DNA of 64,000 bases from Robertkochia sediminum (GCF_016786255.1 NZ_JADMKT010000078.1:303829-367828); one strand, 5' to 3'; shown: positions 8,416 through 17,722, numbered from the stretch's first letter. Translations and numbers: made by a program. Notes: a model not told the origin generated them from the sequence alone.

Positions 8416-11400
8416 TTAGAATGAAAGTTTTAGGGTTGCCGCATAGGTTTTAAGACCGGGGTGAGCTGCCAGACCATTGAATCCGTTAGCATTACCGGGA
8501 TTGATCGAACTCTCCGGATCCCAACCTTTGTAATCGGTCCATAAGAACAGGTTGGTACCACTAAGGGTAAGGCTTGCTCTGGAGAGGCCCATTGCATCGG
8601 TAAAGTTACCCGGCATAGCGTAAGTAAGGCTTAGATTTTGAAGTCGAACCCATGATGCATCCTGCACGAAATTCTCTGTGATCCCGCGATAGATGTTACG
8701 GTAATAACCTCCGCTTAACGCCGTAAATCCATCCGGAGCATTTGCTTGTCCTAAGAACACTTCCTTGGTATTAGGCTGCCCGTCGGCAGTAACGCCTTCA
8801 AAAACTACGATGTCATCCCTGTTGGTGGTATAATCGGCCGTACCAAAGGCTGCAAGAAAGTTATCCAGGTTGTTGAATTTTTCAAATCCCTGACGAAAAT
8901 CAAAGGCAAAACCGAGGGTCCAGTTCTTATAACTAAGGGTATTTGAGATATTCATCAACCAGTCCGGTGTACTGTTACCAATAATTTTTTGTTCGCTGTT
9001 TCGAACAGGGTAGCCATCTTCCCCAATGAGAATAGGACGGTCTTTATCTACTACCAAAGGATCTTCATCGGCAGGATCTTCGTAATAACGCGCATAGGAT
9101 GTTCCTAAAATAGCACCATATGCCTGCCCCAGGTAAATTGCCTGTGAAGCAGAACTCCCCGCATACCCGAAGTCACTCCCAAGGAAAATACCGTTAATAT
9201 CATTAAAGATCTCAATAACCTCATTCTTGTTATTGGAGAAGTTTAATAGGAAATCCCAGGTAAAATCGGTTGTTTGAACAGGGGTAGCGTTCAAAATAAG
9301 TTCTATCCCCGAATTGCGCAGTGTTCCCACATTCGTTGTATAACGGTCGTAACCGGTAGATAAAGGTACCGGCAAACTCAGGAGAGAGTTCTGTGCATCG
9401 GTGGTATACCAGGCAATATCGACCCCTAAACGATTGTTAAAGAACTTGAGTTCAGCACCGATCTCGAAGTCCTTCGAGATCTCGGCAACGAGATTAGGAT
9501 CGGCTTTATTTCCTCCACGTGTCCAACCGGTCACATCGCCAATAGGAAATCCGGAGGCGGTAGGTACGTACACATCAGAGGTGAGGTATGGATCAGGATC
9601 AGATCCCCTTTCAGCATAGGAGGTTCTGAATTTTCCAAAATCAAACCACTCCGGCATATCAAACAGGTCAGAGAATACGAAAGAACCACTCACCGAATAA
9701 TAATTGAACGAACGATTATCACTGCCTAAGGTCGAGGTCCAGTCATTTCTGTCTGTAACGGTAAGATAAAGAAAGTCCTTATATCCGAAACTGGCCTCCC
9801 CGTAAAGTCCTACGATCCTTCTTCGCGACTTGAACTGATTGGACGTGATTATAGAAGCATTTTGCAAACTAAAGAAGTTATACACATCGAGTTCAGCCCC
9901 ATTGGTGGTTACCCTGTCGTAATCTTGTTGAAACACATCAAGACCTCCGCGAATGGTAAAGTCTAAATCGTCGGAGAGTTTAGTATTATAACTCATGATC
10001 AGGTTGGAATTCAGGTCCATACTGTTAATTCGCGTTTCCCGAACATACCCTAATCCGTTGTTCTCAAATACATTTTCATTGGCGATTCCCGTAGGTCCGG
10101 GAGCAAAGCCGGTTCGTGCATCACTATAGTAATCGATACCAAAGCGATATTGTACATCCAGCGCCTTTACGGGCTCCCAGTTAAAGCCCATATTTCCGAT
10201 CACCCTGTTCACATCGTCTACAAGGCGGTTGGTTTTGGCACCGTAGATAGGGTTATTTCCCAAACTGCCATCAAAGCGGTATCCTTTCATGGTTCCGGCC
10301 AGAGGGCCATCGGTGAACTCATAATCGTTCACATCTGTTTGAGGTGCCCAATAGATCAATCGGGTATTGAACAGGTCAACGTCAACCCGATTACCTCCGG
10401 AATTGATATAATTTGCAGAAGCATTGATACTGAAATTATCTGCTACCTGAACCTTTCCGTTGATCTTTGCAGAAATTCTTCCAAAATCTGCAAATGGCAA
10501 TACCCCTTGCTGGTAAAAATGTCCCAGGGAAGAATAGAAATACGACTTTTCATTACCTCCTGAAGCATCAAAGTGAAGATTGGTATTATACCCCGTCTGA
10601 TAAGCATTCCTGAAATTATTAAAGAGCTCTTCCGGGTGTTCAGGATCAATGGCTCGCGCCTCCTCTACTGTAGGTCCCCAGGTAGGCCAAAAACTGTCGC
10701 GATCGTAGTTACCGGCAAATCCCTGGGTATACTCTTGCTGCACCTTAGGATATTTGTTTACATAATCGATCCCACTACTAGCCGAAAGATTAAACTGGGT
10801 TCGACCGGTCTTACCCGATCTGGTGGTGATTATGATCGCCCCGTTTTTTGCTCTAACTCCATAGAGGGCAGTTGCAGCACCTCCTTTAAGAACAGATATA
10901 CTTTCTACATCACTCAGATCCAGGTCAGAAGCACGATTCGACATACCTCTAAATCCTCCCCCACCTACGGTAAGTTGGTCATTACTGATCTGTACCCCAT
11001 CTACAACGAAAAGGGGCTGGTTATCTGCATTTGGGTCAAGAGAGTTAACTCCACGAATAATAATTCGTGAGCCTTGACCGGGAGCTCCTCCTCCACGGGT
11101 GATCTGAGCTCCGGCTACCTTACCCTGCAGGGCGTTTACCACATTGGTTTCCGGAACCTGAAGAATTTGCTCGGTATCCAGTTGCTGACTGGCGTATCCC
11201 AACGCCTTTTTGTCCCGCTGAATACCTAAGGCAGTTACAACAACTTCATCCAGTGCCTGAGCATCTGGCTCCATTGTTATGTTGATCATACTTCTCCCTT
11301 CCACCAGGACTTCCCTGGTTTGCATCCCTACATAGGAAAATACCAGAATATCACTTGCAGAAGCCTGAACGGTAAATTCACCGTCAAAGTTCGTCGAGGT

Positions 11401-11541
11401 ACCCTTGGTCGTACCTTTGATCAAAATAGATACTCCCGGGAGGGGCACCCCTTTACTATCTGTCACAGTTCCACTTACGGTCTGCGCCACAGCAAAGGAA
11501 AAGCACCACAATGAAAGCATCGTTAAGAGTAGTCTTTTCAT
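8416..11541 (-). CDS. SusC/RagA-family TonB-linked outer-membrane transporter
   Basis: A 1041-residue TonB-dependent transporter of the SusC class. The order is: signal peptide (1-19), carboxypeptidase-like regulatory domain (about 22-95, VSGTVTDSKGVPLPGVSILI), a linker with the SusC-type ALDEVVVTALGIQ motif, plug domain (about 115-230, including the SusC signature LFVVDGVQI and ISVLKGGAATALYGVRAKNGAI), then a 22-strand barrel ending with an aromatic-rich strand (TYAATLKLSF). Energised by TonB-ExbBD, it would move an oligomer captured with the SusD partner encoded 2 nt downstream. It is preceded by a candidate TAnnTTTG promoter. Confidence 0.96.
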   Translation of the reverse strand: MKRLLLTMLSLWCFSFAVAQTVSGTVTDSKGVPLPGVSILIKGTTKGTSTNFDGEFTVQASASDILVFSYVGMQTREVLVEGRSMINITMEPDAQALDEVVVTALGIQRDKKALGYASQQLDTEQILQVPETNVVNALQGKVAGAQITRGGGAPGQGSRIIIRGVNSLDPNADNQPLFVVDGVQISNDQLTVGGGGFRGMSNRASDLDLSDVESISVLKGGAATALYGVRAKNGAIIITTRSGKTGRTQFNLSASSGIDYVNKYPKVQQEYTQGFAGNYDRDSFWPTWGPTVEEARAIDPEHPEELFNNFRNAYQTGYNTNLHFDASGGNEKSYFYSSLGHFYQQGVLPFADFGRISAKINGKVQVADNFSINASANYINSGGNRVDVDLFNTRLIYWAPQTDVNDYEFTDGPLAGTMKGYRFDGSLGNNPIYGAKTNRLVDDVNRVIGNMGFNWEPVKALDVQYRFGIDYYSDARTGFAPGPTGIANENVFENNGLGYVRETRINSMDLNSNLIMSYNTKLSDDLDFTIRGGLDVFQQDYDRVTTNGAELDVYNFFSLQNASIITSNQFKSRRRIVGLYGEASFGYKDFLYLTVTDRNDWTSTLGSDNRSFNYYSVSGSFVFSDLFDMPEWFDFGKFRTSYAERGSDPDPYLTSDVYVPTASGFPIGDVTGWTRGGNKADPNLVAEISKDFEIGAELKFFNNRLGVDIAWYTTDAQNSLLSLPVPLSTGYDRYTTNVGTLRNSGIELILNATPVQTTDFTWDFLLNFSNNKNEVIEIFNDINGIFLGSDFGYAGSSASQAIYLGQAYGAILGTSYARYYEDPADEDPLVVDKDRPILIGEDGYPVRNSEQKIIGNSTPDWLMNISNTLSYKNWTLGFAFDFRQGFEKFNNLDNFLAAFGTADYTTNRDDIVVFEGVTADGQPNTKEVFLGQANAPDGFTALSGGYYRNIYRGITENFVQDASWVRLQNLSLTYAMPGNFTDAMGLSRASLTLSGTNLFLWTDYKGWDPESSINPGNANGFNGLAAHPGLKTYAATLKLSF

Positions 11542-11575
11542 GAAATTTATGATTTAGATTGTAAGAAAATATATA

Positions 11576-11608
11576 TAAAATTACCAACAAAATAAACAGA
11601 TAATCCAA
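11576..11608 (-). promoter_or_regulatory. Candidate promoter of the susC-susD operon
   Basis: On the minus strand TAATTTTA (11583-11576) departs by one base from TAnnTTTG, and TTG lies 22 nt upstream at 11608-11606. The predicted start leaves a leader of about 30 nt. The rest of the 294-bp interval 11542-11835 holds only this and the terminator at its far end. Confidence 0.4.
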
Positions 11609-11780
11609 TAAACTACACATGGACTTTCATCATGAACAGGCAAGAGCCTAACCAACAGGATCTTAGCGCGATCAACTCGTTTAGTAATAAGAAGGGTGAC
11701 CTTTGGTGTATTGGAAAGAAAGCGTGTATTAAACAGAAGAAAAAAGAAAAATATGTCACCAATTTCAATGAATGTGTAAA

Positions 11781-11808
11781 AAAGAAAAAGCCCGGAAATC
11801 CGGGCTTT
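11781..11808 (-). terminator. Intrinsic terminator of the rprX/rprY-like operon
   Basis: On the minus strand a 9-bp perfect stem (AAAGCCCGG / CCGGGCTTT, arms 11787-11795 and 11800-11808) with a 4-nt loop is followed by TTCTTT. It lies 27 nt past the response-regulator stop codon. Confidence 0.85.
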
Positions 11809-11835
11809 ACATATTCTATGTAAACAGTAATGCGA

Positions 11836-12558
11836 TTATGCCTTACTCTCAGACTGGTCTTTTACCACGAGACGGAAACCTTCGCCATGAATGTTCAGTA
11901 TCTCTACAAGATCATCTTTTTTGAGGTATTTACGGAGCTTGGCAATATACACGTCCATACTTCTGGAGGTGAAATAGTTATCGTCTCTCCAGATCTTGGT
12001 AAGGGCCAGCTCACGAGGCATGAGGTCATTCTCGTGAAGGGCCAGCAATCTGAGCAGTTCGTTCTCCTTAGGCGATAGTTTTGTTGGCTCCTCATCTTTG
12101 TAGGTGAGAAATCGCAGTTTTGAGTTCAGGTGGAAATTTCCGATCTGGAACTCGAACTGCTTGCTATCTGCTAGAGATTCTGTACTCTTGCGCTGCAATA
12201 TGGCTTTGATCTTAAACAGTAGCACCTCAGAATCAAAAGGCTTGTTGAGGTAGTCGTCTGCCCCAACCTTATACCCTTTTAAAACATCTTCCTTCAGTGA
12301 TTTTGCGGTAAGGAAAATAATAGGGATCTTCTCGTCTTTATCCCTGATCTCCTTAGCCAGGGTGAATCCGTCCTTATAGGGCATCATCACGTCGAGAATA
12401 CAGAGGTCGAAATTATCCTTGCGGAACTTTTCAAAACCTTCCATTCCGTTTTTCGCCAGGGTAACGTCAAAGTCGTTCATGGCGAGATAATCTTTAAGTA
12501 CCACCCCAAAATTAGGGTCGTCTTCTACTAATAAGATCTTTTTATTTACTGTTTCCAT
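11836..12558 (-). CDS. rprY: OmpR-family response regulator, RprY-like
   Basis: A 240-residue two-component response regulator. The receiver domain (about 6-120) has the acidic pair D13-D14, the phospho-acceptor D56 in LCILDVMMP, the conserved Thr in FLTAK and the Lys in NKPF. A winged-helix OmpR/PhoB DNA-binding domain (about 140-230) follows, with LSPKENELLRLLA and SRSMDVYIAKLRKYLK. The sequence is close to RprY of Bacteroidota, whose cognate sensor RprX is encoded 4 nt upstream, so the two form one operon. RprY in other species governs sodium, envelope or oxidative-stress genes; no target is visible here. The start ATG is the first of the frame, and the operon ends at the terminator just downstream. 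Confidence 0.93.
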   Translation of the reverse strand: METVNKKILLVEDDPNFGVVLKDYLAMNDFDVTLAKNGMEGFEKFRKDNFDLCILDVMMPYKDGFTLAKEIRDKDEKIPIIFLTAKSLKEDVLKGYKVGADDYLNKPFDSEVLLFKIKAILQRKSTESLADSKQFEFQIGNFHLNSKLRFLTYKDEEPTKLSPKENELLRLLALHENDLMPRELALTKIWRDDNYFTSRSMDVYIAKLRKYLKKDDLVEILNIHGEGFRLVVKDQSESKA

Positions 12559-12562
12559 ATGC

Positions 12563-14131
12563 TTATATTAAAGGTAACTTTATAAAAAAGGTACTTCCTT
12601 TATCTTTTTCACTTTCGGCGTATACTTCGCCCTGATGGTCTTCTACAATATTTTTCACGTATGCCAGCCCAAGACCGTGGCCTTTAACATTGTGAATGTT
12701 CCCGGTTGATTCCCGGTAAAATTTTTCAAAGATCCGCTTTAGCACCGCCTTACTCATTCCGGCACCTTTATCTGAGACACGTATAAGGATACTGTTCTTC
12801 ACATTCTCCGTATACACATCGATCTCCGGCTTTTCAGGCGAATATTTATTGGCGTTATCCAATACATTAACCAGAATATTGGCCAGGTGAAACTCATTCC
12901 CGAGGATCTCGGTTCTTTCGGCATCCAGGTGTAAGTTAATATGTCCGCCCCTGTTTTCTACCATAAGCTCGACATGTGCAACGGCCTCATCGATGAGTTC
13001 ATGCACATCGACCTTATCCTTGGTAATATCCAGCTGGTTCTTTTCCAGACGAGAGATACGCAGTACATTCTCTACCTGTGCGTGCATACGCTTGTTCTCA
13101 TCTTTGATCATTTGCAAATAGCGCATGACCTTGTCCTTATCTTCAAGCGTGCGTGGGTTCTTGATCGCGTCAAGCGCCAGGTTAATGGTCGCAATGGGCG
13201 TTTTGAACTCATGCGTCATATTATTGATAAAATCGGTCTTGATCTCCGAGATCTGTTTCTGACGAATAAGCTGGTATAGGGCACTTGAATAGGCTACGAT
13301 AATGATCAGGGTGAACACGACAGACATCATGGCCATACCAAGGATCGACGAGATCAGAAACCGTTTCTTTTTCGGAAAGCCTATCAGCAGGTTATAACTA
13401 CTGGAACCTTCACTATCCCGGAATATCGGGGTCTTGTACGAAGAGCTCTGCAAGCCCTGGAATCCGTCGGTCTTTACCCGGGTGGGCAAGCCGCGACTGT
13501 AGATCCCGAACTCATAATCGAGTTCCACCCCGTGATTGCGCAATTCCTGTTGCAGGACCAGGTCGATGTCTCTAACATCTACCCTGGAGTGAATCGGGAG
13601 TCGTTTCCCGCGTTCGCGAAACATCTCTTCCATAGCGATCCTGTCGATCTGATCGAGATTTCCGATCTTCTCTATACGCTCTACAGGGCTGTAAACTTTA
13701 CCGTCTATTCCATATTCTTCCCGAACCACCTCGGTAGTTCTTCGGGAGGTGTAATTCTTTACGATCAGCGAATCTGTGCTGTTTTCAATGAACGAAGGGG
13801 GAATCTGATAATCTTCTTCCAGGATCCCATGCCTGTAAATAAAGGTCTCATTACTCCGGTCATCGGGAATGATCACCATGAACTCCTTGAACTTACTTAC
13901 CTCAGAAAGGTCCAGGCTATCATGCAGCTTCAGGTAGTAATCCAGTGTTTCCCGAAACTCCTTCTCTTCCATCTTAGAGGCTACCTCCTGAAGTACCTGG
14001 GAGATGGTATTGGAAAATTGCTCTTCCTTATCTTCCACAGCAGTTTTGATCCAGTATCCCTGAACGAAGATTATTCCGATCAACGACAGGCTCATCAGGA
14101 TCACCAAAAGGACAAATAAGCGTCTACTCAT
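12563..14131 (-). CDS. rprX: Membrane sensor histidine kinase, RprX-like
   Basis: A 522-residue sensor kinase partner of the RprY-like regulator. An N-terminal membrane helix (about 5-27), a ~240-residue periplasmic sensing region rich in charged helices, and a second membrane helix (about 262-285) precede the HisKA domain with the phospho-accepting H307 in MTHEFKTPIA. The HATPase domain contains the N box (NVLDNANKYS), G1 (VSDKGAGM), F box (IFEKFYR) and G2 (KGHGLGLAYVK). It phosphorylates the regulator encoded 4 nt downstream. Its ATG is preceded at only 5 nt by a perfect TAATTTTG -7 element, which implies a transcript with almost no leader. Confidence 0.93.
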   Translation of the reverse strand: MSRRLFVLLVILMSLSLIGIIFVQGYWIKTAVEDKEEQFSNTISQVLQEVASKMEEKEFRETLDYYLKLHDSLDLSEVSKFKEFMVIIPDDRSNETFIYRHGILEEDYQIPPSFIENSTDSLIVKNYTSRRTTEVVREEYGIDGKVYSPVERIEKIGNLDQIDRIAMEEMFRERGKRLPIHSRVDVRDIDLVLQQELRNHGVELDYEFGIYSRGLPTRVKTDGFQGLQSSSYKTPIFRDSEGSSSYNLLIGFPKKKRFLISSILGMAMMSVVFTLIIIVAYSSALYQLIRQKQISEIKTDFINNMTHEFKTPIATINLALDAIKNPRTLEDKDKVMRYLQMIKDENKRMHAQVENVLRISRLEKNQLDITKDKVDVHELIDEAVAHVELMVENRGGHINLHLDAERTEILGNEFHLANILVNVLDNANKYSPEKPEIDVYTENVKNSILIRVSDKGAGMSKAVLKRIFEKFYRESTGNIHNVKGHGLGLAYVKNIVEDHQGEVYAESEKDKGSTFFIKLPLI

Positions 14132-14136
14132 TTTGC

Positions 14137-14144
14137 CAAAATTA
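14137..14144 (-). promoter_or_regulatory. -7 promoter element immediately before the rprX-like gene
   Basis: TAATTTTG on the minus strand matches TAnnTTTG exactly. Its last base is separated from the ATG at 14131 by 5 nt, so transcription would begin at or within a few bases of the start codon. No clear -33 TTG is found at the usual distance. Confidence 0.5.
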
Positions 14145-14214
14145 AGTGTTTGGAATCACCCCCGTTAAGGATTTAACCTCACCTTAACAAAAATGTTAAA
14201 ATCTTTGATGTTTT

Positions 14215-14793
14215 TTAATTTTTAACATAAAGTTGGTGAATATTTTTCACTATTCGCAATGTTTCCTCCAATTCTATGTTTTCTATAACAATATCGGCCA
14301 GCGGAATCTTCTTTTCATCAGGCCATTGATTATTCATACGTTCCAGCACCTGTTCACGGCTGGCACGGTCTCTTTTGGTCACCCTGGAAATGCGTATTTC
14401 CCGGGGTGCTGTTACCAGGATCACCTTATCGCACTTTTCATTACCTCCCTGCTCGAACAAAATGGCAGCTTCGTAGATCACATAGGGGGCTTTTTGTGCC
14501 TTATACCAAGTATCAAACCTCTTGTGCACTGCAGGATGAATGATCCCATTGAGCTTATCGAGCATCTCCCGGTCTTTAAATACTACAGACGCGATATAGG
14601 CACGGTCCGGTCCATCATCATGATAAGCTTCCTTTCCCAACAAAGCACATATCGCCTCCTTCACCTCCTGATCGTGATCCATGATGCTTTTTGCTTCCTG
14701 ATCGGCGATGAATACCGGAACACCTAAATCGCGAAACATGCCTGCTACTGTCGATTTTCCGCTCCCTATCCCTCCTGTTAATCCTACTATCAT
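14215..14793 (-). CDS. coaE: Dephospho-CoA kinase
   Basis: A 192-residue P-loop kinase catalysing the last step of coenzyme A synthesis, ATP-dependent phosphorylation of dephospho-CoA at the 3'-hydroxyl. The Walker A motif is residues 7-15 (GGIGSGKST). The family motifs around IADQEAKSIM (substrate aspartate), IYEAAILFEQG and VTKRDRASREQVLERMNNQ (lid region with conserved RxxxR) are all visible. The length is standard. Its ATG overlaps the stop of the YbbR-like gene by 4 nt (ATGA), so the two are co-translated at the end of a glycosyltransferase-ybbR-coaE operon. Confidence 0.96.
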   Translation of the reverse strand: MIVGLTGGIGSGKSTVAGMFRDLGVPVFIADQEAKSIMDHDQEVKEAICALLGKEAYHDDGPDRAYIASVVFKDREMLDKLNGIIHPAVHKRFDTWYKAQKAPYVIYEAAILFEQGGNEKCDKVILVTAPREIRISRVTKRDRASREQVLERMNNQWPDEKKIPLADIVIENIELEETLRIVKNIHQLYVKN

Positions 14794-15737
14794 GACCTGT
14801 TTATTAAATATTCTACCTTGTTATCCAGTAGCGTTGCAGATCTTACGAATGATGGTTTTTCTGTGATATGGGGAAGTAAAAAAGGCTGGTCTGACCGGGT
14901 TTCCTTAAAATCGCATTCGACCCTGAACCCGGAAGGCACTAAACGCTTGAGGTCTGCAATATCGGCCTTACAAAGTACTCTTATGGCCGAAGGAAAGGTC
15001 TTGATACTTACCCCTTCCGGTACATTGGTCACCGATAAGGGTACTTCAAGCATCTTCTCTGAATATCGCGATACTTCTGCATTGATCACCACCTTTTGCT
15101 CATCAAACTTTAATTTTTTCAGGGAGTCGGGAATAAAGAGGCTCACCTCTCTTACAAAGTCTTCTTTTACCGAACGCAATACGATCTTTTCTGTAATTAC
15201 ACTGTCCATGGCAGAGACCATATCTTCCGGACCTCTTACCCATATACTGTCCGGCTCTACTTCTAGCGGAGTGGCATATTCATGGTCTTCCTGAAAAGTC
15301 ACGGTCAGATCCGGAACTACTTTTACCTTTTTAGCAGCATTCGAACCAAGCGACAGCCATAAGGTATCTTTTAAGACCCGTCGGATCTCCAAGCCCTCCA
15401 GTTCTCCTTTCATTTGATTCTCCAAGTCGGTACGGGTGAGGTAATACCCTTGCTTACCCGCATTAAAAGACGACACATTAAGCGCCAGCTCCTTACCAAA
15501 GAACCGGTTGTTAAGCAAACGGTATCCGTTGGCATAAACACTGGCATCTACATAATGATCAGGGTCGCCAAGCAAAAGTTTTTCCTGGGGAACATTCACG
15601 TAAGCCACCTGCATTCTCACTGTAGTGATGTATTTCCCCGAAAGGGTGATCATGAGCCATATAAGGAAAGACAACAACAAAAATCCCAAAAAAACAAGGG
15701 ATTTAGGTCTGCGTAATGCCTGGGAAACCTTTTTCAC
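14790..15737 (-). CDS. YbbR-like domain protein, single membrane helix
   Basis: A 315-residue protein with a short cytoplasmic N-terminus (RRPKSL), one membrane helix (about 15-33, VFLGFLLLSFLIWLMITLSG) and extracytoplasmic YbbR-type beta domains. The tandem repeats are recognisable from the phrase DSIWVRGPEDMVSAMDSV and again VPLSVTNVPEGVSIKTFPSAIRV. In Firmicutes YbbR (CdaR) proteins regulate the cyclic-di-AMP synthase encoded beside them; here the neighbour is coaE and no diadenylate cyclase gene is present, so that role cannot be carried over. It overlaps coaE by 4 nt and lies 11 nt after the glycosyltransferase gene. Confidence 0.8.
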   Translation of the reverse strand: MKKVSQALRRPKSLVFLGFLLLSFLIWLMITLSGKYITTVRMQVAYVNVPQEKLLLGDPDHYVDASVYANGYRLLNNRFFGKELALNVSSFNAGKQGYYLTRTDLENQMKGELEGLEIRRVLKDTLWLSLGSNAAKKVKVVPDLTVTFQEDHEYATPLEVEPDSIWVRGPEDMVSAMDSVITEKIVLRSVKEDFVREVSLFIPDSLKKLKFDEQKVVINAEVSRYSEKMLEVPLSVTNVPEGVSIKTFPSAIRVLCKADIADLKRLVPSGFRVECDFKETRSDQPFLLPHITEKPSFVRSATLLDNKVEYLINRS

Positions 15738-15748
15738 GAATAGCGATT

Positions 15749-16750
15749 TTAATTAAAGAAAAGATTTGGAAAGACCTGTTTCGGGTCCTTTCGCAGTAAA
15801 TTAACTAAAATATGAGAGTATACAAAGGCCAAACCGTATCCTGTAAATTGCACCAGCACGGCGACAACGGCCATTAGCGCTACCTTGGGCGAACCTTCTT
15901 TTCTAAGGGCATCTGCGAATACGGCAACGAAATACGCACCATAAGCGAGTAATGGCAGATACCAACCCAACAAGGCGGCAAAGAGGGATATCAACAGTCC
16001 GAGCACAAAAACCGTCGGAAACCAGTAAGTGAGCTTTCGGGTATGAGGATGCCAGGAATTTAAGATCGGCCGCGTCTTTCCAAATTTCCTCACCTGTGTA
16101 TAAAAGGTATTCCAGGAGATCCTGCGCTTATGAAACACATAGGCTTCCGGGAAGAGCCGGGTCTCGTATCCGGCCTTCCAGATCCTGATCGTGAGATCGG
16201 GATCTTCTCCGGGATGTATCGTACCGAATCCGCCGGTGCGTTCAAATGCCGCTTTAGAGATCCCCATATTGAAGCTCCTGGGCTGAAACTTGTTCACAGC
16301 CTTTTTACCACCGCGAATTCCTCCGGTGGTTAGTACCGAGGTCATAGCGTAGTTGATGGCTTTTTGCAGATCGGTGAACGAGGTGTGTGCAGCGTCAGGA
16401 CCCCCGTAACAATCTACATAAGCCGTTCTAAGTTCCCTGTCTGCAGCCTGCAAATACGAAGGCGGTAACAGACAATCCGAATCGAGAATGATGAAGTAAT
16501 TACCTCGCGCATGCCTCATACCATAATTACGAGAGTCTCCGGGTCCCGAGTTCTCCTTTTGATAATAGGAGATGTCAAGCAGGTTGTCAAATGCAGCAAC
16601 CACCTCCCGGGCATCGAGGTCAGAGCCATCTTCCACGATAACCACCTCGAACGGAATATCCCCCTCCAGGGCGGTCATGGTCTCCAAAAGTTCCCTGATC
16701 TCCTGAGGCCTGTTATATACGGGGATAATAAAAGAATACGATAGATCCAT
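15749..16750 (-). CDS. Membrane-anchored family 2 glycosyltransferase
   Basis: A 333-residue GT2 enzyme. The N-terminal GT-A fold (about 1-230) shows SFIIPVYNRPQEIRELLE, the nucleotide-binding EDGSD, the metal-binding DSD (IILDSDCLLP) and the acceptor-site GEDPDLTIRI followed by the RRISW motif. Two or three hydrophobic segments near 245-320 anchor it to the inner membrane. Its probable role is to add a sugar to a lipid-linked or surface glycan; the donor and acceptor are not given by the sequence. It is the first gene of the operon with ybbR-like and coaE, whose promoter lies in the short gap behind the fabI terminator. Confidence 0.88.
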   Translation of the reverse strand: MDLSYSFIIPVYNRPQEIRELLETMTALEGDIPFEVVIVEDGSDLDAREVVAAFDNLLDISYYQKENSGPGDSRNYGMRHARGNYFIILDSDCLLPPSYLQAADRELRTAYVDCYGGPDAAHTSFTDLQKAINYAMTSVLTTGGIRGGKKAVNKFQPRSFNMGISKAAFERTGGFGTIHPGEDPDLTIRIWKAGYETRLFPEAYVFHKRRISWNTFYTQVRKFGKTRPILNSWHPHTRKLTYWFPTVFVLGLLISLFAALLGWYLPLLAYGAYFVAVFADALRKEGSPKVALMAVVAVLVQFTGYGLAFVYSHILVNLLRKDPKQVFPNLFFN

Positions 16751-16767
16751 AGCAGTAAAAAAATACT

Positions 16768-16788
16768 ATTGGCGCCTAAGGCACCAAT
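16768..16788. other. Inverted repeat in the leader of the glycosyltransferase operon
   Basis: ATTGGCGCC / GGCACCAAT arms with a TAA spacer, one mismatch in nine pairs. It lies 18 nt upstream of the glycosyltransferase ATG, within the predicted leader, and could be a protein-binding site or a hairpin affecting translation. Confidence 0.4.
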
Positions 16789-16793
16789 CCTTA

Positions 16794-16801
16794 CAAAAAT
16801 A
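16794..16801 (-). promoter_or_regulatory. -7 promoter element of the glycosyltransferase-ybbR-coaE operon
   Basis: TATTTTTG on the minus strand fits TAnnTTTG. It sits between the fabI terminator and the operon's first ATG, leaving a leader of roughly 40 nt. No -33 TTG is evident because the terminator hairpin occupies that position. Confidence 0.4.
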
Positions 16802-16813
16802 GACATTATGGCA

Positions 16814-16843
16814 TAAAAAAAGCCACCTTTGGGAAGGTGGCTT
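16814..16843 (-). terminator. Intrinsic terminator of fabI
   Basis: On the minus strand AAGCCACCTT / AAGGTGGCTT (10-bp perfect stem, loop of 4) is followed by seven T residues. It lies 22 nt past the fabI stop. Confidence 0.9.
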
Positions 16844-16865
16844 GTGGGATATTTTTTAAAATGAG

Positions 16866-17678
16866 TTACGACATGAACTTGTCCATAACCTCATTACTCA
16901 CTCCGGTGTTCGAGAATCCTCCATCGTGGAAAAGATTCTGCATGGTTACCTTTTTAGTAAGGTCTGAGAACAGCGAAATGGTATAGTCTGCACAATCATC
17001 GGCAGTAGCATTCCCCAGAGGCGACATCATATCTGCATACGCCAGGAATCCGTCAAATCCTTTAACCCCTTGTCCGGCCGTGGTAGGAGTCGGAGACTGA
17101 GAAATAGTGTTTACACGAACCTTTTTGTCTTTACCGAAGAAGTATCCAAAACTTCTTGCGATCGACTCGAGGTACGCCTTGTTATCGGCCATATCATTGT
17201 AATCAGGGAAGGTACGTTGAGCAGCCATATAGGTAAGGGCTACTACACTACCCCACTCGTTCATAGCATCTTTCTTATAGAGCGTTTGACACACCTTGTG
17301 GAAAGAAAGCGCTGAAACGTCCCATCCTTTTTCTGTAAAACTGTAGTTCTCGTCGGTATAGGCGCGGCCTTTTCTAACGTTTACAGACATACCGATAGAG
17401 TGCAGCACAAAATCGAGCTTTCCTCCAAGGATCTCCATAGACTTCTCTACGAGATTCTCAAGATCTTCTATATTGGTCGCATCGGCCGGGATGATCTCTG
17501 CTCCGGTCATTTCTGCCAATTCCTTGATCTTACCCATACGCATGGCAATAGGCGCATTGGTCAAAACGAACTGAGCTCCTTCTTCATGAGCCCTTACAGC
17601 TGTTTTCCACGCGATCGAATTCTCATCAAGAGCTCCGAAGATGATCCCTCTTTTCCCTTTTAATAAGTTGTAAGCCAT
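16866..17678 (-). CDS. fabI: Enoyl-[acyl-carrier-protein] reductase (NADH)
   Basis: A 270-residue short-chain dehydrogenase of the FabI class, which reduces the trans-2-enoyl-ACP double bond in the last step of each fatty-acid elongation cycle. The N-terminus MAYNLLKGKRGIIFGALDEN carries the FabI-type nucleotide-binding loop with SIAW. The catalytic Tyr-X6-Lys motif is seen in PDYNDMADNK, and the family's SIGMS motif (LHSIGMSVNV) is present. FabI is cytosolic and tetrameric, and is the target of triclosan. It forms its own transcription unit with a TAnnTTTG element upstream and a strong terminator behind it. Confidence 0.95.
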   Translation of the reverse strand: MAYNLLKGKRGIIFGALDENSIAWKTAVRAHEEGAQFVLTNAPIAMRMGKIKELAEMTGAEIIPADATNIEDLENLVEKSMEILGGKLDFVLHSIGMSVNVRKGRAYTDENYSFTEKGWDVSALSFHKVCQTLYKKDAMNEWGSVVALTYMAAQRTFPDYNDMADNKAYLESIARSFGYFFGKDKKVRVNTISQSPTPTTAGQGVKGFDGFLAYADMMSPLGNATADDCADYTISLFSDLTKKVTMQNLFHDGGFSNTGVSNEVMDKFMS

Positions 17679-17722
17679 ATACTTAATTGTTAATTTCTGT
17701 TATCAGTTGTTTATTGAGGGTT

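Noticed and set aside
6998..11541. SusC/SusD pair as a polysaccharide utilisation locus
   Set aside because: No glycoside hydrolase, lyase, sulfatase or dedicated regulator is adjacent, so the pair is called only as a transporter.
11632..11823. 63-codon frame on the plus strand between susC and the rprY-like gene
   Set aside because: Lys-rich, low-complexity composition, no family resemblance, and it runs through the minus-strand terminator; it lacks a promoter of its own.
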